Positions 1 through 6,902 of a stretch of 64,000 nucleotides of DNA are shown here, one piece after another (the stretch's first letter is position 1; every line of letters begins with the position of its first letter). Source of the stretch: Cognatishimia sp. 1_MG-2023. Lineage in GTDB: Bacteria > Pseudomonadota > Alphaproteobacteria > Rhodobacterales > Rhodobacteraceae. The DNA is taken from positions 124,001 through 188,000 of the forward strand of contig NZ_JAUORX010000004.1 in assembly GCF_030548175.1 (NCBI RefSeq). Reading direction: 5' to 3'. The notes under the pieces were generated by a model. That model saw only the letters and a list, made by a program, of their open reading frames with translations, did no database searches and had not been told where the DNA came from. The translations under genes and the position numbers were made by a program.

Positions 1-1
1 T

Positions 2-94
2 ACTGAACTTGAAAACATCCAATTTCAGATGGAAGCGCTGTATTCAATAACCGCGCGGCTCTCTCGTCTATCTTTAACGGAGTATCTGAGATGA
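2..94 (+). CDS. flgL: C-terminal end of a flagellin-like protein, probably FlgL (partial)
   Basis: Only the last 30 codons are in the window; the 5' part lies outside. The frame is open from the first bases and ends in a TGA that overlaps the flgI start as ATGA (91-94). The visible tail (EALYSITARLSRLSLTEYL) has the helical end seen in hook-filament junction proteins and flagellins. FlgL is the usual gene just before flgI in roseobacter flagellar clusters. The identity rests on position and this short tail, so it is tentative. Confidence 0.55.
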   Translation, partial: TELENIQFQMEALYSITARLSRLSLTEYLR

Positions 95-1206
95 GCATTC
101 GCCTAATCTTGACCATAGCATTCGCCATAACCTTCACACAGCTTCCGACCACCAGCTACGGATCATCAATCCGCATCAAGGATCTTGTGGAATTCGACGG
201 TGTCCGCAGCAACGATCTTGTTGGTTACGGCCTCGTCGTTGGCCTGCGCGGCACCGGGGATGGACTCAGAAACTCGCCTTTCACCGAAGACATCATGGGC
301 AATATTCTAGAACGCCTCGGCGTTAACGTCACAGGCGAGCAATTTCGCCCGAAAAACGTTGCTGCCGTTTTGGTCACTGGCGAACTGCCACCATTCGCGC
401 GGGCCGGAGGACGCATCGACGTTACCGTTTCCGCGATTGGCGACGCCAAAAGCCTATTAGGGGGCACCCTGATTATGACACCTATGAATGCGGCAGATGG
501 CCAGATTTATGCAGTCGCGCAGGGCACGGTTATCGCTGGCGGTGCTGTCGCCGAAGGCGAAGCCGAAACAGTTGTACAGGGTGTGCCAACATCAGGGTCT
601 ATCCCTGCAGGCGCCCGCGTTGAAAGAGAGGTTGATTTCAATTTCGCCTCCCTAACCACATTGCGGTTAGCACTACGTGAGCCGGATTTCACCACCGCCG
701 AACGCATTGAAAAGGCGATCAATTCGTCCTTTCATCGCAGAATCGCCCTTATGCTTGATGCCGGCACAATCAAGATTGACGTAAATGCAGCTGGTGCACG
801 CTCCCCAGCGCACGCGGTCAGCCGTATTGAAAACATCTCTGTTTCGCCTGAACGCCGCGCCCGCGTAGTCGTTGATCAGCGGTCCGGTACAATTGTCATG
901 GGCGAAGACGTACGAATTTCTCGCGTTGCTGTGTCACAAGGGAACCTGACGCTTCGCATCCGTGAAACGCCGCTGGCGATTCAACCCAATCCTTTCGCTG
1001 AAGGCCAAACAGTTGTCGTCCCACGAACCAACGCCGAACTTGACGAAGATCCAGGCATCAAACTCGCCGAAGTGCCAGAGGGAACGTCGCTTAGCGAAGT
1101 CATCGCAGGCTTAAACGCATTGGGTGTATCCCCAAGAGATATGATCGACATATTGAAAAGCATCAAAGCCGCCGGGGCGCTTCATGCTGAATTTGTGGTG
1201 CGCTAG
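91..1206 (+). CDS. flgI: Flagellar P-ring protein FlgI
   Basis: FlgI forms the periplasmic ring around the distal rod, in the peptidoglycan layer, where it acts as a bushing with the FlgH L-ring. The 371-residue product has the normal family length. Residues 1-25 are a Sec signal peptide ending near SYGSS. The mature start is the family signature (IRIKDLVEF followed by VGYGLVVGLRGTGD), and the conserved repeats of the P-ring fold follow. The start is fixed by the ATGA overlap with the upstream gene, so the two are probably translationally coupled. The gene converges on fliP with 13 bases between the stop codons. Confidence 0.95.
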   Translation: MSIRLILTIAFAITFTQLPTTSYGSSIRIKDLVEFDGVRSNDLVGYGLVVGLRGTGDGLRNSPFTEDIMGNILERLGVNVTGEQFRPKNVAAVLVTGELPPFARAGGRIDVTVSAIGDAKSLLGGTLIMTPMNAADGQIYAVAQGTVIAGGAVAEGEAETVVQGVPTSGSIPAGARVEREVDFNFASLTTLRLALREPDFTTAERIEKAINSSFHRRIALMLDAGTIKIDVNAAGARSPAHAVSRIENISVSPERRARVVVDQRSGTIVMGEDVRISRVAVSQGNLTLRIRETPLAIQPNPFAEGQTVVVPRTNAELDEDPGIKLAEVPEGTSLSEVIAGLNALGVSPRDMIDILKSIKAAGALHAEFVVR

Positions 1207-1240
1207 TTGGTGTGGTTAATCAAAAATAACCACGCACCAA
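1207..1240. terminator. Candidate bidirectional hairpin between flgI and fliP
   Basis: An inverted repeat pairs TTGGTG-TGGTTA with TAACCA-CG-CACCAA around an A-rich loop, with a 2-base bulge. It starts at the flgI stop and covers the last codons of convergent fliP. There is no clear U run, so Rho-independent termination is only suggested. Confidence 0.35.
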
Positions 1241-1957
1241 GCTCTCAGAGATCAGCGCCCAGCCATCAGCAATCACAAAAAATGCTAACTTAAATGGCAA
1301 AGAAACCACGACGGGTGGAACCATCATCATACCCATCGACATCAAAACTGTTGCGACTACCAGGTCGATGATCAGGAATGGCAAATAGATGATAAACCCG
1401 ATCTGAAATGCCCTAGCCAATTCCGACAGCAGAAAGCTTGGCAATAACTGCGCCAACGAAATCGGGTCAGTATCAGCAGGATTTTCAGGTCGCAGCGCAG
1501 AAATCGTTTCCAACGTTTCCGGATCAACACGGTTCAACATGAATGTCCTAAAAGGCTCAATAACAGCCTCAAAAGCAGCAGAGATTTCAATTCTTTTGTC
1601 CAAATAGGGCGTTATACCGTCGGCCCAAGCTGTCTCAAACACTGGTGCCATGATGAAATAAGACAGAAACAGCGCTAAGCTGACAATCACCATATTTGGT
1701 GGCGCTTGCTGCAATCCGATGGCCTGCCGTAAAATCGAAAGCACCGTCACGATAAATGGAAAGCACGTCACCATCATGGCCAGCCCAGGGGCGAGGCTTA
1801 GCAACGTCAATAGAACAAAAAGCTGAATCCCACGTGCCGTTATTGAGTTTTCCGCGTCAAAGGATAGCGAGACCTCTTGAGCATTCGCGATGGACGGCGC
1901 GGCTACGAGCGCGCACACAAACAGGGCGGCAATCCCTACTGCCATGAAACGACACAT
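1220..1957 (-). CDS. fliP: Flagellar export gate protein FliP
   Basis: FliP is a core subunit of the export gate (FliP5Q4R1) of the flagellar type III system in the inner membrane. The product has a cleavable N-terminal signal, as FliP proteins do, then four hydrophobic segments. The family signature TCFPFIVTVLSILRQA with GLQQAPPNMV is near residues 67-95, and a second conserved stretch (IGFIIYLPFLIIDLVVA) lies in the C-terminal half. I chose the ATG at 1957 (MCRFMAVG), one base after the fliN stop, giving 245 aa; a TTG at 1981 would extend into fliN. It is the last gene of the fliF-fliH-fliN-fliP unit. Confidence 0.95.
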   Translation of the reverse strand: MCRFMAVGIAALFVCALVAAPSIANAQEVSLSFDAENSITARGIQLFVLLTLLSLAPGLAMMVTCFPFIVTVLSILRQAIGLQQAPPNMVIVSLALFLSYFIMAPVFETAWADGITPYLDKRIEISAAFEAVIEPFRTFMLNRVDPETLETISALRPENPADTDPISLAQLLPSFLLSELARAFQIGFIIYLPFLIIDLVVATVLMSMGMMMVPPVVVSLPFKLAFFVIADGWALISESLVRGYF

Positions 1958-1958
1958 T

Positions 1959-2243
1959 TTAGGTATTCTGAAAATCAGCAATTTCAGTCAGGCGCACACC
2001 AAGTTGCCCCGCTTGATCCCCCTCGAGTTCTTCTAACTCGCCCCGGGCAATCAACCGATCGCCGACATACAGCTCAACTGGATCTTCAACGCGGCGATCT
2101 AATGGCAAGACGGCGTTTTGGTTCAAGGCCAAAAGATCACGGATCATAGGACGCGCCTTTCCGACCGAAATGATAATTTCCACCGGCACAGTCGAAAACA
2201 CGCTGCCATCACCCAAGCCTTTACTATCAATCGTATCATGCAT
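1959..2243 (-). CDS. fliN: Flagellar motor switch protein FliN
   Basis: FliN forms the lower part of the C-ring and docks FliH for export. The 94-residue product is essentially one SpoA domain: VPVEIIISVGKA, LLALNQNAVLPLDR, VELYVGDRLIARGEL and GVRLTEI are all recognisable. It is shorter than the enterobacterial protein (about 137 aa) because it lacks the variable N-terminal region, as is common in alphaproteobacteria. Its start overlaps the fliH stop by 8 bases. No fliM lies beside it, unlike many other bacteria. Confidence 0.9.
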   Translation of the reverse strand: MHDTIDSKGLGDGSVFSTVPVEIIISVGKARPMIRDLLALNQNAVLPLDRRVEDPVELYVGDRLIARGELEELEGDQAGQLGVRLTEIADFQNT

Positions 2244-2817
2244 GCTTTAATTCCTTCTTTTCCAAGACAAACCCTCGGACCGCCTGCCCGATTTTTTCGC
2301 TCAAATTGGTGACATCGATTCTCTTTTCGGCTTCCCCGACCCTCCAACACACGGTGCCTGGCGGCAGATCAGAATCTGAAATGGCCTGCGTAGAAACGCC
2401 CTGTACTTCGGGTAAAATGCTATTAATCGCCGCTAGGTCGTGTTCATTTGCCGTCAGAGCAAACTCAGAACTCATTCCTGTGGCGGCAAGGCTTCGCAGC
2501 TCTTCAGCAAGGCGCAAACCCAATGTGCCGTGAACGATTTCAGGTAGTGCATGTTGCAGAATAATTTCTAAAACATCTTCGTATTCGGCAACCGCAGCGC
2601 TCTTTGCTTCGAAATACGTAAAGGTCAGATCCTGCAAATTCCGCGCCAGACTTGCGCCGATTTCACTTTTGTCATTCTCCATTGCACGCTGCGCGTCTTC
2701 CCAACCTGCTTTGTATCCCTCTTCAAAATTTTCACTGTTTCGCGGATCACCATCATCCGCCAACTCGCCAACAGCACCCGCAAATTCAAAGTCCTTTAGA
2801 AGGTGTGAAATAGACAT
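2236..2817 (-). CDS. fliH: Flagellar assembly protein FliH (export ATPase regulator)
   Basis: FliH is the stator-like regulator of the FliI ATPase and links it to FliN. The 193-residue product fits by place (between fliF and fliN) and by architecture. It has a short N-terminal region, then GYKAGWEDAQRAME, which matches the glycine-spaced FliH helix, a long helical central region, and a C-terminal alpha-beta domain ending SEKIGQAVRGFVLEKK. Sequence conservation in this family is low, so the call leans on context. Its start and the fliF stop overlap in TGATG. Confidence 0.75.
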   Translation of the reverse strand: MSISHLLKDFEFAGAVGELADDGDPRNSENFEEGYKAGWEDAQRAMENDKSEIGASLARNLQDLTFTYFEAKSAAVAEYEDVLEIILQHALPEIVHGTLGLRLAEELRSLAATGMSSEFALTANEHDLAAINSILPEVQGVSTQAISDSDLPPGTVCWRVGEAEKRIDVTNLSEKIGQAVRGFVLEKKELKHA

Positions 2818-4385
2818 CAGGCTTTTTCCTCCCCTTCATCCATCCATGATCGAAGGATTTCGATGGTCTCATCCTGACGCCCGCTGATCAGTTCTCTTAA
2901 CCGTTCACCGGCGGTCTCTTGTTTTTCGATGGCCCCAGGAATGCTTCCATCCACAACTAAATTTGCTTCCGACGACGGTGATGCCCCCTCTCCAGCTGGA
3001 AGCGCGTTCAATGCCAAAGGAGAATCCGGCGCAGGTAACGCTTCTGGGGCGGAGGCTAGGATTGGGCGCAACACGAACAGTCCCAAAATCAGTGAAACCA
3101 GCGCCAACACCCCAATCTGGATAAACGATAGGACATCAACATTAGACATTTGGAACAAACCACCGCCAGACTCGGAACCTTGCAACAGCACCGGCTCAAA
3201 CGGCAGAGATTTCAATGTAATTTTATCGCCGCGATCCGCATCAAAACCGACCGCAGATGAAACCAATTCCTCTAAAACCGCGATTTCCTCTTCAGGTCTC
3301 TGCGCAAAAACCACTTCGCCCGCGTCGTTCACAGACTGCGCATGATTAACCAGAACGGCCACGGTAACGCGGCGAATTTCGCCTGGTCCACGGGTGATTT
3401 GCCGCTCCGTTTCTGAAACCTCGTAGTTTACCCGTTCGCGACTTTCGCTATTCTCACTTGAGGATGAGTTGCCACCTGCGGCATCGCCATCCGGCAAGTT
3501 GGACGCAACAGTGACGTCAGCTCCCCCGCTATCTTTTGCATTGGTTTTCTTCTGCTCTGTATCCGTGCTAATCGCCACACGGCTTGCCGGATCGAAAATC
3601 CGTTCGCGAATTGATTCAGTCTCATTCACCAAATCAAGGCTGACCTCTACAACAGCATTCCCCTGCCCAACCCGCGCCTCTAACAAGCGTTGAACTTTCT
3701 GGCGCAAATCTTCGCTTCGATCAGTCCCAGCAGCGGTTTCCAATGCACCGTCATCTGCTGTGACCAAACCCGTCGCGCCATCAATCACCGCAACATCGTC
3801 AGGCGAAAGCCCTGCAACGGCCGAGGCTACTAGAAATTTCAGCGCACGCACCTGATTGGCGGACATACCGCCACCCGTCGTGTGGACAGTCACCGAAGCA
3901 GAGGCTTGCGATTGCCGCTGAAATGCGCCCGAATTTATCTGCGAAATGTGCACGCGCGCGCTTGTGATTTGCGAGCTTCCCGCGATCGTCCGCGCAAGTT
4001 CGCCTTCTTTTGCACGCCAATAAGCGGCATCAAACATTTGCGCCGTTGTGCCAAAACCAGACAGGCTATCCAAAAGTTCGTACCCTTTGGTTCCATTCGC
4101 CGGCAAACCTTCGCTCGCTAAAGTTAATCGAAGCTGATCTCGTTCTTTGGAATCAACATAGATTGCACCGGCACGAACATCATGCGCCACGCCGCGCTGT
4201 TCTAATGCGCGCACGACTTCACCGGCGGCACCTGGCTCAAGCCCATTATAAAGCAATGCCATACTCGGCGCGGCTGCCAGTCGCGCAATCATGAGGATCG
4301 CGGCGAAAACGGCAAGCGTACTAAAGATCGCTGTCAAACGCTGACGAATGCTAAGGGAAGACCAGAGGGCAATTAATGGCTGCAC
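2817..4385 (-). CDS. fliF: Flagellar MS-ring protein FliF
   Basis: FliF builds the MS ring, the inner-membrane base of the flagellum and housing of the export gate. From a GTG start at 4385, preceded by AGGAG 8 bases upstream, the product is 522 aa. It has a TM helix near 18-38, the YscJ-like domain (ALLYNGLEPGAAGEVVRALEQ and LASEGLPANGTKGYELLD), the central MS-ring domain with a Ser/Asn-rich loop, a second TM near 430-450, and a C-terminal FliG-binding tail (DETIEILRSWMDEGE). The open frame continues upstream to 4799, but that extension reads back into fliL on the other strand and is not used. It is the first gene of the fliF-fliH-fliN-fliP unit. Confidence 0.95.
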   Translation of the reverse strand: MQPLIALWSSLSIRQRLTAIFSTLAVFAAILMIARLAAAPSMALLYNGLEPGAAGEVVRALEQRGVAHDVRAGAIYVDSKERDQLRLTLASEGLPANGTKGYELLDSLSGFGTTAQMFDAAYWRAKEGELARTIAGSSQITSARVHISQINSGAFQRQSQASASVTVHTTGGGMSANQVRALKFLVASAVAGLSPDDVAVIDGATGLVTADDGALETAAGTDRSEDLRQKVQRLLEARVGQGNAVVEVSLDLVNETESIRERIFDPASRVAISTDTEQKKTNAKDSGGADVTVASNLPDGDAAGGNSSSSENSESRERVNYEVSETERQITRGPGEIRRVTVAVLVNHAQSVNDAGEVVFAQRPEEEIAVLEELVSSAVGFDADRGDKITLKSLPFEPVLLQGSESGGGLFQMSNVDVLSFIQIGVLALVSLILGLFVLRPILASAPEALPAPDSPLALNALPAGEGASPSSEANLVVDGSIPGAIEKQETAGERLRELISGRQDETIEILRSWMDEGEEKA

Positions 4386-4447
4386 GAAAATTCTCCTGGG
4401 AATCAGACGTTCTGCCTGACTGTCGAACCATCTTTCTCGTATCAGCC

Positions 4448-4462
4448 TTAACAATCGGTTAG
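4448..4462. promoter_or_regulatory. CtrA-like box between fliF and fliL
   Basis: TTAA-CAATCGG-TTAG matches the CtrA consensus TTAA-N7-TTAA with one change and reads equally well on both strands. It lies 63-77 bases before the fliF start and 45-59 before the fliL start, so it could serve both directions. CtrA control of flagellar genes is established in Caulobacter and roseobacters; binding here is inferred. Confidence 0.5.
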
Positions 4463-4506
4463 CTTCTGTACCCCAATATCCATCTTGTCCTAGACCCGAG
4501 GCAAAG

Positions 4507-5001
4507 ATGACCGATACACCCGAAATTCCTGATGAAACCCCGCCAAAAAAATCTAAAATGCCTTTGATTTTAGGTGTTGTCTTCGCATTAGTCGGCGGCG
4601 GTGGTGGCTTTTTTGCCGCCCAAAGTGGGATCTTAGGGGGTGGTGAGCCCGCCGAAGAATCTGCCGAAGCACCCGAACCGCCCCTTGATCCGAACATCGC
4701 AGAAATCGCATTCGTCCCACTTGATCCGCTGATTGTTTCGCTTGGGCCACAAGCGCAAAACAAACATCTGCGTTTCAAAGCACAGCTCGAAGTGCCCATT
4801 CAATATCAAGCTGATGTGCAAGGTATTCTGCCACGCATCACTGACGTGTTGAACAGCTACCTTAGGGCTCTACGCCCCATGGACATCGAAAAACCCGATG
4901 CCTTGATCCGACTGCGGGCCCAGATGCTGCGACGTATTCAAATTGTAACCGGCACGGGCCGCGTCCGAGACTTGTTGGTCATGGAATTTGTACTGAATTA
5001 A
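4507..5001 (+). CDS. fliL: Flagellar basal body-associated protein FliL
   Basis: FliL is a single-pass inner-membrane protein that surrounds the stator and stabilises torque. The 164 aa show a charged cytoplasmic start, one TM helix at about 19-40 (LILGVVFALVGGGGGFFAA), an acidic proline-rich linker, and the periplasmic stomatin-like domain (VPLDPLIVSLGPQAQNKHLRFKAQLEV to RDLLVMEFVLN). It opens the rightward motor and export operon and diverges from fliF. A second FliL-like gene is at 14237-14740. Confidence 0.93.
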   Translation: MTDTPEIPDETPPKKSKMPLILGVVFALVGGGGGFFAAQSGILGGGEPAEESAEAPEPPLDPNIAEIAFVPLDPLIVSLGPQAQNKHLRFKAQLEVPIQYQADVQGILPRITDVLNSYLRALRPMDIEKPDALIRLRAQMLRRIQIVTGTGRVRDLLVMEFVLN

Positions 5002-5010
5002 GGGAAATAA

Positions 5011-5361
5011 ATGGAACTAATTGCAGATATTTTTCTCGTAGCTGGCGCCTTAGGTGCCGGGCTTTATTGTTACATCCTGTCTCGACGACTGTCGCGCCTC
5101 AACGATTTGGAAAACGGCGTTGGTGGCGCTGTTGCCGTCTTATCAGCGCAGGTTGATGATCTAACCAAAAGCCTAGCTGATGCACAACAGGTGGCCGCTG
5201 CATCACAAGACAACTTATCCGATGTAACAGGCCGTGCAGAAGACGCCGCGCGCAAATTAGAACTGATGCTGGCGTCAATGCACGACCTAAACGAACGCGA
5301 AAACGCGCAGCACAAACCTGCGCCTGCCGAACCCATTTTTTCCCGACGCGCAGTTGAGTAG
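5011..5361 (+). CDS. Small membrane-anchored coiled-coil protein, DUF6468/PflI-like
   Basis: The 116-residue protein has one N-terminal TM helix (about 3-24), then a mostly helical, alanine- and aspartate-rich cytoplasmic region (LNDLENGVGGAVAVLSAQV onward) and a proline-rich tail. A gene of this type sits just after fliL in many alphaproteobacteria and is annotated DUF6468. The Caulobacter flagellar positioning protein PflI is, from memory, of this kind, so that link is weak. It starts 9 bases after the fliL stop and is surely co-transcribed. Confidence 0.55.
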   Translation: MELIADIFLVAGALGAGLYCYILSRRLSRLNDLENGVGGAVAVLSAQVDDLTKSLADAQQVAAASQDNLSDVTGRAEDAARKLELMLASMHDLNERENAQHKPAPAEPIFSRRAVE

Positions 5362-5369
5362 GAAAATTT

Positions 5370-5963
5370 ATGGCAAAATCACGTAAGATCAGGCGCCCAT
5401 TGCGCCGCCGTGGAAGTTTAGCGTTAATCGCAATGTTTCTATTCTGCTCTGCAGCCATGCGGCTGGGCATTGGTGTGAATCAAGCCATGGCAAAAGCACC
5501 TGCCGCAGGGGAAGACCTGATCACAGAAACACCAGCTGTTAACTGTGAGCCACCGAAAGATATCGCCACGGTGCTTAAGGCATTGAAAAAACGCGAGGAT
5601 CGCCTAACAGTCAACGAAGAATCGCTCAAGGATCGGATGCAAGCACTCGCGGTTGCTGACACGGTGGTAGACCGAAAAATGGCAGAACTGATCGCAGCCG
5701 AAGAGCGGCTGCAACAAAGCATTTCGCAAGCCGAAGTTGCCTCAGAAAACGACATTTCCAAATTAACGGCCGTGTATGAAAACATGAAACCGGCAGAGGC
5801 CGCAGCCTTGTTTGAGGAAATGGATCCCGACTTTGCCGCTGGCTTCCTAAGCCGCATGCGCCCAGAGGCCGCCGCCGGTGTGATGGCCGGGTTAACCCCA
5901 ACCAGTGCGTATACAATTAGTGTCGTTTTAGCCGGGCGAAATGCAAATGTTCCGAAAGAATGA
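5370..5963 (+). CDS. motE: MotE-like periplasmic flagellar motor chaperone
   Basis: MotE proteins are MgtE-N-like chaperones of the MotC/MotB motor system, first described in rhizobia. The 197 aa comprise a basic N-terminus, a signal-anchor near 14-40, a long coiled coil (about 65-120, KKREDRLTVNEESLKDRMQ), and a C-terminal helical MgtE-N fold (YENMKPAEAAALFEEMDP, MRPEAAAGVMAGL). The start has AGGAAAATTT before the ATG. The place, directly before motA, supports a motor role. Function is inferred from family and context. Confidence 0.75.
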   Translation: MAKSRKIRRPLRRRGSLALIAMFLFCSAAMRLGIGVNQAMAKAPAAGEDLITETPAVNCEPPKDIATVLKALKKREDRLTVNEESLKDRMQALAVADTVVDRKMAELIAAEERLQQSISQAEVASENDISKLTAVYENMKPAEAAALFEEMDPDFAAGFLSRMRPEAAAGVMAGLTPTSAYTISVVLAGRNANVPKE

Positions 5964-6032
5964 TGCCAAAAGACAGGGTTTGTTAAGGCACCTCTGAAAC
6001 ACTAGCCCAAACAGTCACGTCGGAGGTCCAGC

Positions 6033-6902
6033 ATGATCGGCATTGTCGGAATTGCTACAATTTTCGTAATGGTTTTTGGGGGCTATCTCGCCGCAGGCGG
6101 CAAGATGGGTATTATCCTAAAATCATTACCATTTGAAATGATGATGATCGGCGGCGCCGCCGCCGGCGCCTTTCTGATCAGTAATGATATGGCATCGGTA
6201 AAACACACGCTCAAAGATGTGGGTAAAGTGTTCAAAGGCGCGAAATGGAAGCACGATGATTATAAGGATCTGCTGTGCTTATTGTTCGAACTCATTCGAT
6301 TGGCCAAGCAAAATCCAGTCGCCATTGAAGAGCACATCGAAAGCCCACAAGACTCTTCCATTTTCGGCAAATACCCTAAAATCCAAGCGGATAAAGAATC
6401 CGTCGCATTAATCGCGGATACCATGCGATCTGCGTCTATGAATTATGATGATCCGCATCAGGTTGAAGAGGTACTTGATAAACGGATGGAGGCATCAATG
6501 CACCATGCGATGCACTCAAGTCATGCACTGCAAACCGTAGCTGACGGCCTGCCTGCCCTTGGCATTGTTGCAGCCGTTCTCGGCGTTATCAAAACCATGG
6601 GGTCCATTGATCAACCACCAGAAATTCTAGGAAAACTGATCGGCGGCGCCTTGGTTGGTACCTTTCTTGGTGTTTTTCTGGCCTACGGGCTGGTTGGCCC
6701 TTTTGCGTCAAAGGTCAAAACAGTCACCGAAGACGATGGTCATTTTCACCAGCTTATTCGCGAAGTCCTGATCGCCAACCTCCACAATCATCCGCCAAAT
6801 ATCTGCATAGAGGTCGGGCGCCAAAACACGCCGTCACATTGCCGGCCCGATTTTGCAACGCTGGAAGAGGCCCTAAAAGAAGTCAAAAAGGATGCGGCAT
6901 GA
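6033..6902 (+). CDS. motA: Flagellar motor stator protein MotA
   Basis: MotA is the proton-channel stator subunit in the inner membrane that drives the rotor. The 289-residue product has the four TM segments in the usual pattern: two near 1-50 and two near 168-225 (PALGIVAAVLGVIKTMG and GALVGTFLGVFLAYGLVGP, which hold the conserved channel Pro/Gly residues). A large cytoplasmic loop carries the family motif ASMHHAMHSSHALQTVADG. A GGAGG site precedes the ATG. MotB is not adjacent. The gene ends in ATGA overlap with the TPR gene. Confidence 0.95.
   Translation: MIGIVGIATIFVMVFGGYLAAGGKMGIILKSLPFEMMMIGGAAAGAFLISNDMASVKHTLKDVGKVFKGAKWKHDDYKDLLCLLFELIRLAKQNPVAIEEHIESPQDSSIFGKYPKIQADKESVALIADTMRSASMNYDDPHQVEEVLDKRMEASMHHAMHSSHALQTVADGLPALGIVAAVLGVIKTMGSIDQPPEILGKLIGGALVGTFLGVFLAYGLVGPFASKVKTVTEDDGHFHQLIREVLIANLHNHPPNICIEVGRQNTPSHCRPDFATLEEALKEVKKDAA

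Noticed and set aside
4386-4799. N-terminal extension of the fliF frame
   Set aside because: It reads opposite fliL and crosses the divergent promoter; the GTG at 4385 has a good ribosome site and the family start.
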